Source of the DNA: Planctomycetota bacterium
Lineage (GTDB): Bacteria > Planctomycetota > UBA11346
Reading direction: 5' to 3'
Assembly (NCBI GenBank): GCA_016745075.1
Contig: JADGDD010000002.1
Span: forward strand, 449,881 to 513,880
Length of the DNA stretch: 64,000 bases
In this document: positions 9,000 through 17,751 of the stretch, piece after piece
Position numbering within the stretch: position 1 is the stretch's first letter
Layout: every line of letters begins with the position of its first letter
The notes under the pieces: model-generated
Database searches by the model: none
Told to the model about the DNA's origin: nothing
The model's input: only the letters and a program-made list of their open reading frames with translations
Made by a program: the position numbers and the translations under genes

Positions 9000-10112
9000 T
9001 CATTTCTGCGCTTGTTTCGCTTCCGCGAAACGGCGTTTAATGGCGAGAAAAGGATTAAGTAATTCTTCTTTTTCCTGCGCTAATTCCTCTGCCGTGGTAA
9101 AAGGAGTGACTCGTAAGGGCATTTCTTTTTTCCAGTCAGGGCAACGTGCAATATCTAAATAAATAATTAAAGACCATTGTACTTTATTATTGGATGCATC
9201 AAAACTAAACGGTACATCAGTGGGGAAGGTTAGCAGGGCTGTGGTAGAAACTTTTTCATTGGCTGGTAAGCTACCGCCCTCATGAGCTACCACCTCTTTC
9301 TCCCAGACAACTTTCGTGAGGGTGTTGCTGTTTTTCCCGCTGCCGCTGGTTGCTTTTTCTGAGGCAATAATCTTGAAGGTTGCGTTATTTAACTGTGTTT
9401 CTATCTGTGGATGAAAAGAGAAGGCAACAGCACAGGTGTCTCCCGGCTGGAGTATGCGAGTTGATACAGCGTAGGTGATGTCACCAAGCCGTTTGTGAAT
9501 CATATTGTTTTTAATTATTTTTTTCACAGATAGCAAGAAGAACACTGTTAGTGGAATGATAAGGAAAATACGGAAAACAGGGAAGTCATCCCAATCAAAC
9601 CAAGCCGTCACCCCAAGAACAGCAATAAGGAAAAAGAGGATGAGTGGTACCAAGAAAAAACGTTTATTGAGTTGCGTTGCAGAATTTTCATAGCCGTCTT
9701 CTGCGTGAAAGGTCTTCCCTTCTGCTGCTATTTGTTCTTCATTGGGAACGACCAGGAAATCTAACTCGCATTTTGGATCAGAATTCCAAGAGATATCAGC
9801 GCGGGCAGAAAGATACCAGTCTATGTTGATGTATTCTCCATGATAACTCACAGGCTGTGTCGGTATAGTAAAGGTAAAAGGGAACTCATGGGTGCCCGGC
9901 TCTATTGCTTCTGCATGGAGTACCTGTTTAAGTTTATTGCCTTTATCGGCATTTCCTTGGCCGTGTGTCTTCCAAATACGTTCAATATAAAGCTCTTTGA
10001 AATTACTTACCTTTTCAACCGTTAGGCGCACAACCCCTGATATATTGCTACCAGCAGGGTAGCTGTGGTCATCGTTGTGATCTAAGATGATTTCAAGAGT
10101 AGGTTGAGACAT
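9000..10112 (-). CDS. Arrestin-fold protein with two membrane helices
   Basis: The 370-residue product resembles arrestin/Vps26-like beta-sandwich proteins: residues 1-125 contain YPAGSNISGVVRLTV and a HEFPFTFTIP strand pair typical of that fold, and residues 205-335 form a second beta-rich half (RILQPGDTCAVAFSFHP). Between them, at about 150-195, are two hydrophobic helices separated by WFDWDDFPVFR, so the protein should be anchored in the inner membrane as a hairpin with both sandwich domains on the same side. Similar bacterial proteins are uncharacterised as far as I know. It stands alone between pyrB and secA, divergent from secA. Function is unknown. Confidence 0.7.
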   Translation of the reverse strand: MSQPTLEIILDHNDDHSYPAGSNISGVVRLTVEKVSNFKELYIERIWKTHGQGNADKGNKLKQVLHAEAIEPGTHEFPFTFTIPTQPVSYHGEYINIDWYLSARADISWNSDPKCELDFLVVPNEEQIAAEGKTFHAEDGYENSATQLNKRFFLVPLILFFLIAVLGVTAWFDWDDFPVFRIFLIIPLTVFFLLSVKKIIKNNMIHKRLGDITYAVSTRILQPGDTCAVAFSFHPQIETQLNNATFKIIASEKATSGSGKNSNTLTKVVWEKEVVAHEGGSLPANEKVSTTALLTFPTDVPFSFDASNNKVQWSLIIYLDIARCPDWKKEMPLRVTPFTTAEELAQEKEELLNPFLAIKRRFAEAKQAQK

Positions 10113-10429
10113 AGTTTATGTTCTCCATGAATAGACAGACGCGACCATCAACATGTGGTCTGGTTGCTGGAGAGCAGTGATGGCTGCTTTCTCAGAAATA
10201 CTAAAGGTTAGTCTCGTCAGGCAAGGAAGGCTCAGCCCTTACAACACTCAAGAGTGCTCATTGGATAGCCAATTGCTATACAAGACCGATAAGAGATATG
10301 CAGACATGTCATCGTGTCGTTTCGGCTCATCTTGCCACTGGAGTCTGGGGTGGTGGGTACTAGCATGCTGCGCTTATTATCTACCTGCGCTCTGCTCGAG
10401 CGGTGGTGGCAATGAAAGAGAGAGTTCAG
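10113..10429. other. Intergenic region between divergent genes
   Basis: This roughly 315-bp gap separates the divergent arrestin-like gene and secA and must contain both promoters. I see no convincing gene, repeat or secM-like leader: the only open frame on the plus strand (10153-10488) runs through into secA in another frame and has no recognisable content. Confidence 0.5.
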
Positions 10430-13400
10430 ATGGCTATGTTTGGTTCGGTTGTAAATGTGATGAAAACGGTGCTTGGCACCTCCAATGATGCAAAATTAAA
10501 GAAATTTCAGCCCGTGGTGAACGGTGCAAATACTTTAGAGCCAGAGCTTCAGGCCTTAGATGATAAAGACTTACGTGTTCGTAGCGCAGCTTTGCGTGAG
10601 AAACTGGAGGGTGAATCGCTCTCTTTGGCTGATGCTCGGATAGAGGCCTTTGCCCTTGCTCGTGAGGCCGCTGACCGTCGTATTGGTATGTGGGCAGCCA
10701 TAGCTCAAACCAAAGATGGTTTTGATGAAAGCCTCTGGGGTGATGCTCAGTCTGAAGTCAATCATGTGCGAGAAAAGTTGGCGGCAGGCGAATCTTCGTG
10801 GGATTTGGATCTCTCAGCTAGCGTATATGCGGTTGTCAGAAATGCCTACCCGATCTCTGCTCCACCTTTTCGTATGCGTGCTCATGACGTGCAGCTGGTT
10901 GGTGCATCAGTGCTCAATGAGGGCAGCATCGCTGAGATGAAAACGGGTGAAGGTAAAACCTTAGTAGCGAGTCTTGCCGCTTACCTTAATGGCCTTACAG
11001 GACGTGGTGTGCACATCATCACCGTTAATGACTATCTTGCTCAACGCGACGCAGCGTGGAACGAACCGACCCTGCGCTTTCTTGGTGTGAGTATCGGCGC
11101 TATTTATTCCGACCTGCCAGCCGATCAACGCAAAGACATGTATAGCCGCGATGTTACCTACGGCACCAATAATGAATTCGGCTTTGATTATCTTCGTGAT
11201 AATCTGAAACAACGTTTAGAAGACCAAGTACAAACCCGCCGTAACTTTGCTATCGTCGATGAAGTGGACTCGGTGTTAATTGATGAAGCACGTACGCCGT
11301 TAATTATTTCCGGTCCAACCAATCGCAGTCAAGAATCCTATATGCAGGCAGATTTAGTTGCCAAAAGTTTAGAAGTAGATGTGCATTTTGAGGTCGATAT
11401 AAAAGACCGTCATGTCACTCTTACGGAAGAAGGCGTAGAAAAGGCAGCGGAAATACTTGGTGTCGATAATTTGTATGGCCAAGATGCTATGCACTTACCA
11501 CACTACGTTGATAATGCTATGAAAGCACATTATCTTTATTTCAAAGATAAAGAATATCTGGTACACAACAATGGCATCGCCATTGTTGATGAATTTACTG
11601 GCCGTATGATGTCTGGCCGGCGTTGGTCGGATGGTTTGCACCAAGCAATCGAAGCTAAAGAAGGCGTGGCTATCCAAGAAGAAACCCAAACTTACGCGAC
11701 CATTACTCTGCAAAACCTGTTCCGTATGTATGAAAAACTTTCAGGTATGACCGGAACCGCTTTAACTGAAGCACAAGAATTTAATGATATTTATAAATTA
11801 GAAACGCTTGCTGTGCCAACCAACCGTCCGGTTATTCGTCGTGATATGCCAGACTTTATTTACGGTACAGAAAAAGAAAAATTTAATGCGATAGCAGATG
11901 AAGTACAAGAAATATCCGCTGTTGGTCAGCCTGTTTTGGTTGGTACGATTTCCGTAGAAGTTTCAGAGTCATTATCGGAATTATTAAAACGTCGCGGCGT
12001 AAAACATAATGTTTTAAACGCGCGCCAACATCAACGTGAAGCTGATATTGTTAAAAATGCTGGTCAATTGGGTGGCGTTACCATTGCTACCAACATGGCT
12101 GGTCGAGGTACGGACATCGTTCTGGGTTATGCTAGCGGTAAATCATTATTAAAACATTGGCAAAAAGCAGGCATTGCTCCAAAGAAAATAAAAATTGATA
12201 GTGAAGACCTTGATGAAGCGATTCTCGGCTCATGGGCCAAACGTTGGCTTGATGAAAAAGCTTTGGAACAAACTAAAGGTGCAGAAAATACCACCGTTTT
12301 AAACGCGGTTAATAAAGAACGGAAATCACATGGCTGGGATGTTTTGTCTTTGCCAAGCATACTCATCGAAAAGGGAGCAGATATGCGTGAGCTTGGCGGC
12401 TTGCGTATTATTGGTACTGAGCGTCATGAAAGCCGTCGTATTGATAATCAGCTTCGTGGTCGAAGTGGTCGTCAGGGTGATCGCGGTTCTAGCCGTTTCT
12501 TCCTGAGCTTAGATGATGATCTTATGAAGCGTTTTGCCCCGCCGAGCATGGCAAACTTGATGCGCTCAATGGGCTTAAAAGATGGGATGCCAATTGAATC
12601 GGGTATGGTTTCTCGATCGGTAGAAAAAGCACAAAAACGTGTCGAAGAATCTCATTACGGTGTGCGTAAAAACTTGCTCGAATATGACGAAGTTATGAAT
12701 ATGCAACGCCGCCAAGTCTACGCACAGCGCCAACGTATACTCAGCGGCACCGAGCTTGAAGCCTTTGCTTATGATTTCTTCTCTGGTGGTTTGGATGAAA
12801 TGATTCAAGACCTTGCTGACGATGGCACTCGTGGAGAAGAATTAGCAGCACGCATTGGCAGCACATTTGAAGAAACCACAGGCTTGCCAGCCGTAGCGGC
12901 AACAGATGTTCCCGTCAAAGACGGTGGTGATGCTTGCCGCGATTACTTAATGACGATTGTGAAAGAGCAGAGTATAGCTTTACGAGAGAGTTTAGAAGCC
13001 CAGCAAGAAGGTGCTTACGAACATATTCTTCGTAGTATCTTGCTCGACCGTATTGATCAACGTTGGAAAGATCATCTCTACTTCATGGATCATTTGCGTC
13101 ATAGTATTGGCCTAGAAAGCTACGGGCAAAAAGATCCGAAGATGCGTTACAAAGAAGAAGGATTCCATCTCTTTACACAAATGTCTTCGCTTATCCGCAT
13201 GGACATTACCCGTATTTTATTCCGTGTACGCATAGAAGCAGAGCCAGCTCCTGCGCCAACGCCACAAGCTCGCAATGAGCAGCGTCTACAGCAGGGCGGT
13301 TTTGTGAGCAAAAATAATGTTTCCCCACTTGCCGATCTCAAAGCCAGCGGTCCAGCAGGACCACGCATGCAACCAGGACCTAACGATCCTTGCCCATGTG

Positions 13401-13441
13401 GTTCAGGTGACATCTACAAGAATTGCCACGGACATTTTTAA
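10430..13441 (+). CDS. secA: Preprotein translocase ATPase SecA
   Basis: SecA is the motor that pushes unfolded preproteins through SecYEG. The start at 10430 (MAMFGSVV) sits about six bases after an AGAGAG ribosome-binding site; 10436 and 10403 are possible alternatives. Walker A MKTGEGKTLVA is near residue 170 and the DEAD-type Walker B IVDEVDSVLIDEARTPLII near 280. The second nucleotide-binding fold carries an insertion of roughly 90 residues between LGYASGKSLLKHW and GADMRELGGLRIIGTERHESRR. The C-terminus ends in the SEC-C zinc motif CPCGSGDIYKNCH. The length of about 1003 residues is above the E. coli size, fitting the long-insert SecA forms of Bacteroidetes and PVC bacteria. Confidence 0.97.
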   Translation: MAMFGSVVNVMKTVLGTSNDAKLKKFQPVVNGANTLEPELQALDDKDLRVRSAALREKLEGESLSLADARIEAFALAREAADRRIGMWAAIAQTKDGFDESLWGDAQSEVNHVREKLAAGESSWDLDLSASVYAVVRNAYPISAPPFRMRAHDVQLVGASVLNEGSIAEMKTGEGKTLVASLAAYLNGLTGRGVHIITVNDYLAQRDAAWNEPTLRFLGVSIGAIYSDLPADQRKDMYSRDVTYGTNNEFGFDYLRDNLKQRLEDQVQTRRNFAIVDEVDSVLIDEARTPLIISGPTNRSQESYMQADLVAKSLEVDVHFEVDIKDRHVTLTEEGVEKAAEILGVDNLYGQDAMHLPHYVDNAMKAHYLYFKDKEYLVHNNGIAIVDEFTGRMMSGRRWSDGLHQAIEAKEGVAIQEETQTYATITLQNLFRMYEKLSGMTGTALTEAQEFNDIYKLETLAVPTNRPVIRRDMPDFIYGTEKEKFNAIADEVQEISAVGQPVLVGTISVEVSESLSELLKRRGVKHNVLNARQHQREADIVKNAGQLGGVTIATNMAGRGTDIVLGYASGKSLLKHWQKAGIAPKKIKIDSEDLDEAILGSWAKRWLDEKALEQTKGAENTTVLNAVNKERKSHGWDVLSLPSILIEKGADMRELGGLRIIGTERHESRRIDNQLRGRSGRQGDRGSSRFFLSLDDDLMKRFAPPSMANLMRSMGLKDGMPIESGMVSRSVEKAQKRVEESHYGVRKNLLEYDEVMNMQRRQVYAQRQRILSGTELEAFAYDFFSGGLDEMIQDLADDGTRGEELAARIGSTFEETTGLPAVAATDVPVKDGGDACRDYLMTIVKEQSIALRESLEAQQEGAYEHILRSILLDRIDQRWKDHLYFMDHLRHSIGLESYGQKDPKMRYKEEGFHLFTQMSSLIRMDITRILFRVRIEAEPAPAPTPQARNEQRLQQGGFVSKNNVSPLADLKASGPAGPRMQPGPNDPCPCGSGDIYKNCHGHF

Positions 13442-13528
13442 GAACGGTGGTTATTCCAATGTAAGGTCATGAAGAGTTTGCAGTCGTTTTATCAGGTAGT
13501 GTCGTAAAGAAAAAGAACTGGGGTGCAC

Positions 13529-15040
13529 ATGAGTCTAGGCCATGTTTATTTAGTGGGTGCAGGCCCTGGTCAGTTAGATTTAATCACTGTGCGTGGACGC
13601 AAACTGCTCGAGAAATGTGATTGTGTCGTCTATGACTATTTAGCGAATCCCGAATTATTGCAATGGGTTCCCGAGCATGCCCATCGTGTGTATGTTGGAA
13701 AGATACCAGATGCTCCACATAAAACCCAAGATGAAATCAATGAAATCTTAGTCGAACAAGCACAGAGTTATAAACGTGTTGTTCGTCTGAAAGGTGGCGA
13801 CCCGCTTATTTTTGGGCGTGGCGGAGAGGAAGCCGCTGTTTTAGACCAAGCTGGCATTGCCTTTGATATTATTCCTGGTGTTACCAGTGGGCTGGCGGCT
13901 GCAACCTATGCCGGTATTCCACTGACCCATAGGGATAGTTCTTCTAGCGTGACCTTTATGACAGGCCGTGAGAAAAAAGGCAAAGAACGTAGTGCTCATG
14001 ATTGGAAAGCATTGGCGGGTTCTGGAACACTGGTGTGTTACATGGGTGTGAAGGCCCTACCAAGTATTGCTGAAAATTTATTGGCAAATGGTAAAGACCC
14101 TCAAACTCCAGCCGCCATTATTGAATGGGCCACCTATGATCGCCAGCGTGTAGTTATTGGTACTTTGGAGAGTTTGCCGGCAAAAGCCACGGCAGAGCAT
14201 ATCGGTAACCCGAGTATTATTGTTATAGGTCCAGTCGTTTCATGCCGAGAGGAAATGGCATGGTTTGATAAGCGGCCTCTCTTTGGCAAAACAGTACTGG
14301 TTACACGTTCACGCAAACAAGAGGGTGGCTTGGTTGATTCTTTGCGTCATGTTGGTGCGACCGTTGTGTCCCAGCCAAGTATGCATATTGAATTAGCGGA
14401 AAACACATCAGCAGTAGATGACGAAATTGAACAATTACAGAACTATCAATGGATAGCTTTTACCTCGCAAAATGCAGTAGAGCATTTTTGTGACCGCCTT
14501 TTTGAAAAAGGTTATGATGCTCGTCAGTTTGCATCCTGCAAAATTGCTGCAGTTGGCCCAGCTACAGAGCGAGCCTTACATGACTATGGTTTGCGTGCGG
14601 ATATTATTCCCAAAAGTTATGATGCAGAGCATTTAGCTGAATCACTTTCTCAAGAAGGTGTACACGGAACTGTTTTATTACCGCAGGCAGACAATGCTCG
14701 TACGGTGCTGGTGGATGGCCTACGTGCCGCAGGGTTTGCCGTACAAACTCTTGTGGTGTACCGTAGCGTTACTGAAGAAAATAGTATTCAGGTACAAGAC
14801 AAACAGATTGATGCCGTTACTTTTGCTAGTTCTGTAACCGTTTCTCGTTTTATTACTCAAGTGGGTAAAGAGGGATTACATTATTTGCGTGACCATAACT
14901 GCGCATTTATTGCAATTGGTCAACAAACAGCGGAAGCTATGGAAGCAGCTTCATTACCTGTGACAGAAATAGCAGACGAGGCAACCCTCTCTGGTTTGGT
15001 GCAGGCTACTATTTCAGCATTGTCGGATGACCTATCATAG
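13529..15040 (+). CDS. cobA-hemD: Fused uroporphyrinogen-III C-methyltransferase / uroporphyrinogen-III synthase
   Basis: The first 250 residues are SUMT (CobA): VYLVGAGPGQLDLITVRG at the start, RLKGGDPLIFGRGGEEA near 85 and PGVTSGLAAATYAGIPLTHR near 112, which bind SAM and uroporphyrinogen III to make precorrin-2. From about residue 252 (LFGKTVLVTRSRKQ) to the end is a HemD domain that closes hydroxymethylbilane to uroporphyrinogen III. The fusion is known in several phyla and channels the tetrapyrrole toward sirohaem or cobalamin. I chose ATG 13529 rather than the GTG two codons earlier. manA follows after 34 bp. No other haem gene is adjacent. Confidence 0.93.
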   Translation: MSLGHVYLVGAGPGQLDLITVRGRKLLEKCDCVVYDYLANPELLQWVPEHAHRVYVGKIPDAPHKTQDEINEILVEQAQSYKRVVRLKGGDPLIFGRGGEEAAVLDQAGIAFDIIPGVTSGLAAATYAGIPLTHRDSSSSVTFMTGREKKGKERSAHDWKALAGSGTLVCYMGVKALPSIAENLLANGKDPQTPAAIIEWATYDRQRVVIGTLESLPAKATAEHIGNPSIIVIGPVVSCREEMAWFDKRPLFGKTVLVTRSRKQEGGLVDSLRHVGATVVSQPSMHIELAENTSAVDDEIEQLQNYQWIAFTSQNAVEHFCDRLFEKGYDARQFASCKIAAVGPATERALHDYGLRADIIPKSYDAEHLAESLSQEGVHGTVLLPQADNARTVLVDGLRAAGFAVQTLVVYRSVTEENSIQVQDKQIDAVTFASSVTVSRFITQVGKEGLHYLRDHNCAFIAIGQQTAEAMEAASLPVTEIADEATLSGLVQATISALSDDLS

Positions 15041-15074
15041 AGTTCAAAGAACTCATTCATTATTGAGAGAAAAT

Positions 15075-16049
15075 ATGCAACAAAACGAACATTTATTAGC
15101 GCCATTAACTTTTACTCCAGCCTACCAAAATATTGTGTGGGGTGGTCGTCGTATGGAACAATGGCGCAATGATTTGCCAGAAGGGCCCATTGGTGAAAGT
15201 TGGGATATTTCTGATCAAGAACGTGGCATGTCCATTGTAGCGGAAGGCCCATTGGCTGGTGAAAGCTTGGCGAGTTTATCTGAAAAATACCCACAAGCAT
15301 TTATTGGTGCCAATTATAGCGGTAAAGGTTTCCCCTTACTTATTAAAGTCATTGATGCCAATGATCGTTTATCTGTGCAGGTGCATCCAGATGATGCCCT
15401 CGCGCAAAGTCTTGGTGTTGGTGAACGTGGTAAAACTGAATGTTGGTTGATGATTGGCGATGGTGGTGAGTTATTTCAAGGCACCAAGCTAGGTGTAAGC
15501 CGTGACGATTTTGAAAAGGCCTTGGCAGATGGAACAGTGGATGAGCAAATAAACCGTTTTGAAACCAAAGACGGTGATTTCTTTTTTATGCCAGCCCGCA
15601 CAGTGCATGCACTTGGTCGTGGTTGTTTGCTCTATGAGGTACAGCAATCCTGTGATTGTACTTTCCGCGTTTTTGACTGGGGACGAGTTGGTCTTGATGG
15701 CAAGCCGCGTGAAACGCATGTAGAACAATCGCTTGAAACCATAGACTTTTCAGCCAGCAATAATGGTCCAGTTGCCGCAGAATGGCAAACGTGTGCAGAC
15801 GGTGGTGAAAAACGTGCCTTGGCCGATTGCGAATTCTTTACCGTAGAGGAATGGCGCGGCGATACACTCACACAAGCGAGCAATGATTGGTGTACCTGTG
15901 TGACCTGTTTGTCTGGCGAAGGTGAACTGAAAACCGCCGCTGGAAGTGTTCCTTTAAAAGCGATGACAACCGTTATTATTCCCGCCGCGGCAGGTGCTTG
16001 GTCTGTGGATGGCACGGATGCCCGTCTCTTGCTGGCGCAACCTCGCTAA
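15075..16049 (+). CDS. manA: Type I mannose-6-phosphate isomerase
   Basis: This 324-residue cupin enzyme interconverts fructose-6-phosphate and mannose-6-phosphate with zinc. Seen are the N-terminal TPAYQNIVWGGRRMEQW, GESWDISDQ, the zinc ligands in LSVQVHPDD near residue 103 and KTECWLMI near 122, and the ARTVHALGRGCLLYEVQQSCD stretch (residues about 176-196, shown here in part) with the second metal histidine. The form is the short bacterial ManA of Bacillus type. ATG 15075 follows GAGAGAAA; the frame is open back to 15027, inside the preceding gene, but has no signal for use. The product feeds GDP-mannose sugars. Confidence 0.93.
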   Translation: MQQNEHLLAPLTFTPAYQNIVWGGRRMEQWRNDLPEGPIGESWDISDQERGMSIVAEGPLAGESLASLSEKYPQAFIGANYSGKGFPLLIKVIDANDRLSVQVHPDDALAQSLGVGERGKTECWLMIGDGGELFQGTKLGVSRDDFEKALADGTVDEQINRFETKDGDFFFMPARTVHALGRGCLLYEVQQSCDCTFRVFDWGRVGLDGKPRETHVEQSLETIDFSASNNGPVAAEWQTCADGGEKRALADCEFFTVEEWRGDTLTQASNDWCTCVTCLSGEGELKTAAGSVPLKAMTTVIIPAAAGAWSVDGTDARLLLAQPR

Positions 16050-16070
16050 GAAATTTGTTAGGAAATAGCC

Positions 16071-17198
16071 ATGAAACTTGCCCCAATAGAAGATGTGATC
16101 GCAGCCATTAAACGTGGTGAAATGATTATACTAGTTGATGACGAAGATCGTGAGAACGAAGGCGACTTGGTTATGGCTGCTGAATGTGTAGATGCCCAAT
16201 CTATCGCTTTCATGGCAACAAAGGGCTGTGGACTCGTTTGTGTGTCTATGGAAGGTAGCATGTTAGACCGCCTTGGTCTCCCATTGATGACTCGTGATAG
16301 TCGCGCCCATTTAAGTACGGCCTTTACCTTATCTATTGATGGTTCAGACCCGTCTATCACTACAGGCATCAGTGCTAGTGATCGAGCGGCAACTATTCAG
16401 GCAGCAATCGCAGATGCAGCAGGTCCGGAAGATATTGTGAGTCCTGGCCATGTTTTCCCTTTACGTGCTCGTGATGGTGGCGTGCTTATTCGAGCGGGCC
16501 ATAGCGAAGCCTCCGTAGACCTTGCTCGTCTTGCTGGCTTTAAGCCTGCTGGCGTTATTGTAGAAATTATGAAGCCAGATGGTGAAATGGCTCGTCTGCC
16601 AGATTTGATCCCCTATGCTAAAGAACACGGTTTGTTGTTGGCATCCATTGCAGACCTTATCGAATATCGTGAAAAGCATGAAAATATTATAGAACTTGCT
16701 GCCGAAGGTACGGTGCCATCTCAATATGGAGAATTGCGCGCTTTTGTATACCGCAATTGTTTGTCAGATGAACATCACCTTGCCTTAGTCTTAGGAGACT
16801 GTGTTGAGCCTGGTGTTGTGCAGGAAGATCCAGTAATGGTTCGTGTACAACAGGTGTCTACGCTTGGAGGCTTGTTACCGAAAAGTGGCGTCTCTAGTGC
16901 AGGTGTGGCGACTCATTCTTTGGAAGAAATATCTAAAAACGGTTCTGGTGTATTGGTTTGTATGCGAGACATACAAGGTAGCCGTATGATAGCAGAGATC
17001 GAAAGCCTTGGCGGTACCGTTCATCATCGCACCGCAGGCACTGGGTTGCAAATGGACCCACGGCAATACGGTGTCGGCGCGCAAATTCTCCGTCAGCTTG
17101 GCGTGCGGAAGATGCGCTTACTTAGCCGCAGTCGAACACCACTTACTGCCTTGGCAGGACATGGTTTAGAGGTTGTTGAGTTTATAGGACTTGAGTAG
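16071..17198 (+). CDS. ribB: 3,4-dihydroxy-2-butanone-4-phosphate synthase fused to an inactive GTP cyclohydrolase II-like domain (RibBX type)
   Basis: Residues 1-205 are an apparently active DHBP synthase, which turns ribulose-5-phosphate into the four-carbon unit of riboflavin: DDEDRENEGDLVMAAE near residue 22, the RAGHSEASVDLARLAG histidine near 143 and the PAGVIVEIM segment are intact. The remaining 170 residues align with GTP cyclohydrolase II, but the zinc cysteines are gone: where RibA has HSECLTGD and RCDCG this protein has QQVSTLGG and GVSSAGV, and the RQEGRG loop reads MRDIQG. Such dead fusions are known as RibBX. A true ribA must exist elsewhere if the cell makes riboflavin. RBS AGGAAA precedes ATG 16071. 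Confidence 0.88.
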   Translation: MKLAPIEDVIAAIKRGEMIILVDDEDRENEGDLVMAAECVDAQSIAFMATKGCGLVCVSMEGSMLDRLGLPLMTRDSRAHLSTAFTLSIDGSDPSITTGISASDRAATIQAAIADAAGPEDIVSPGHVFPLRARDGGVLIRAGHSEASVDLARLAGFKPAGVIVEIMKPDGEMARLPDLIPYAKEHGLLLASIADLIEYREKHENIIELAAEGTVPSQYGELRAFVYRNCLSDEHHLALVLGDCVEPGVVQEDPVMVRVQQVSTLGGLLPKSGVSSAGVATHSLEEISKNGSGVLVCMRDIQGSRMIAEIESLGGTVHHRTAGTGLQMDPRQYGVGAQILRQLGVRKMRLLSRSRTPLTALAGHGLEVVEFIGLE

Positions 17199-17230
17199 CT
17201 TTTCAGCTTGGCCCCCGTCAGGAGAAACAG

Positions 17231-17587
17231 ATGATTCGTGAAATGTTGCAAGCTAAATTGCACCGTGCCGTTGTAACCGATACAAAGCTAGAATACGCAG
17301 GTAGTTTAACGATTGATACTGACTTGCTTGATGCTGTTGGCATACGTATCTATCAAAAGGTTCAAGTGGTTAACGTCAATAATGGTAGTCGTTTAGAGAC
17401 TTACGTTATCCCGGGTGAAGCCGGTAAGGGCGAAATTATTGTTAATGGTGCGGCAGCCCGTTTGGCACAAAAGGGTGATTTACTGATTATCATTGCTTAC
17501 GGTCAGTATACAGATGAAGAGCTTGAAGACTATAAGCCGAAGGTTGCTATTATTGGCGAATCCAATGAATTGGTAGAAATACTCTAA
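17231..17587 (+). CDS. panD: Aspartate 1-decarboxylase
   Basis: PanD makes beta-alanine from aspartate for pantothenate and CoA. The 118-residue pro-enzyme has the self-cleavage site at G24-S25 in LEYAGSLTID, which yields the pyruvoyl cofactor, plus LHRAVVT, YVIPGEAGKGEIIVNGAAARL and GDLLIIIAYGQ. Length is normal. It lies 32 bp after ribB with its own AGGAG ribosome-binding site, so the two vitamin genes are likely cotranscribed. Confidence 0.97.
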   Translation: MIREMLQAKLHRAVVTDTKLEYAGSLTIDTDLLDAVGIRIYQKVQVVNVNNGSRLETYVIPGEAGKGEIIVNGAAARLAQKGDLLIIIAYGQYTDEELEDYKPKVAIIGESNELVEIL

Positions 17588-17751
17588 ATTGCCCGTTACT
17601 GGTTTTTGGTAGGCATCGTCAAACACTCAGAAAGAGTGGTGTTGTTGCTGTATTGTGTTGCAATAAGGGTACATCATACTGCTGTCTGAAATTGTTTCAG
17701 CAGCTTGTTTCAGAGCTGGGTTCTCCGTAGCTAGGAGAAAAGGAGAAAAGC

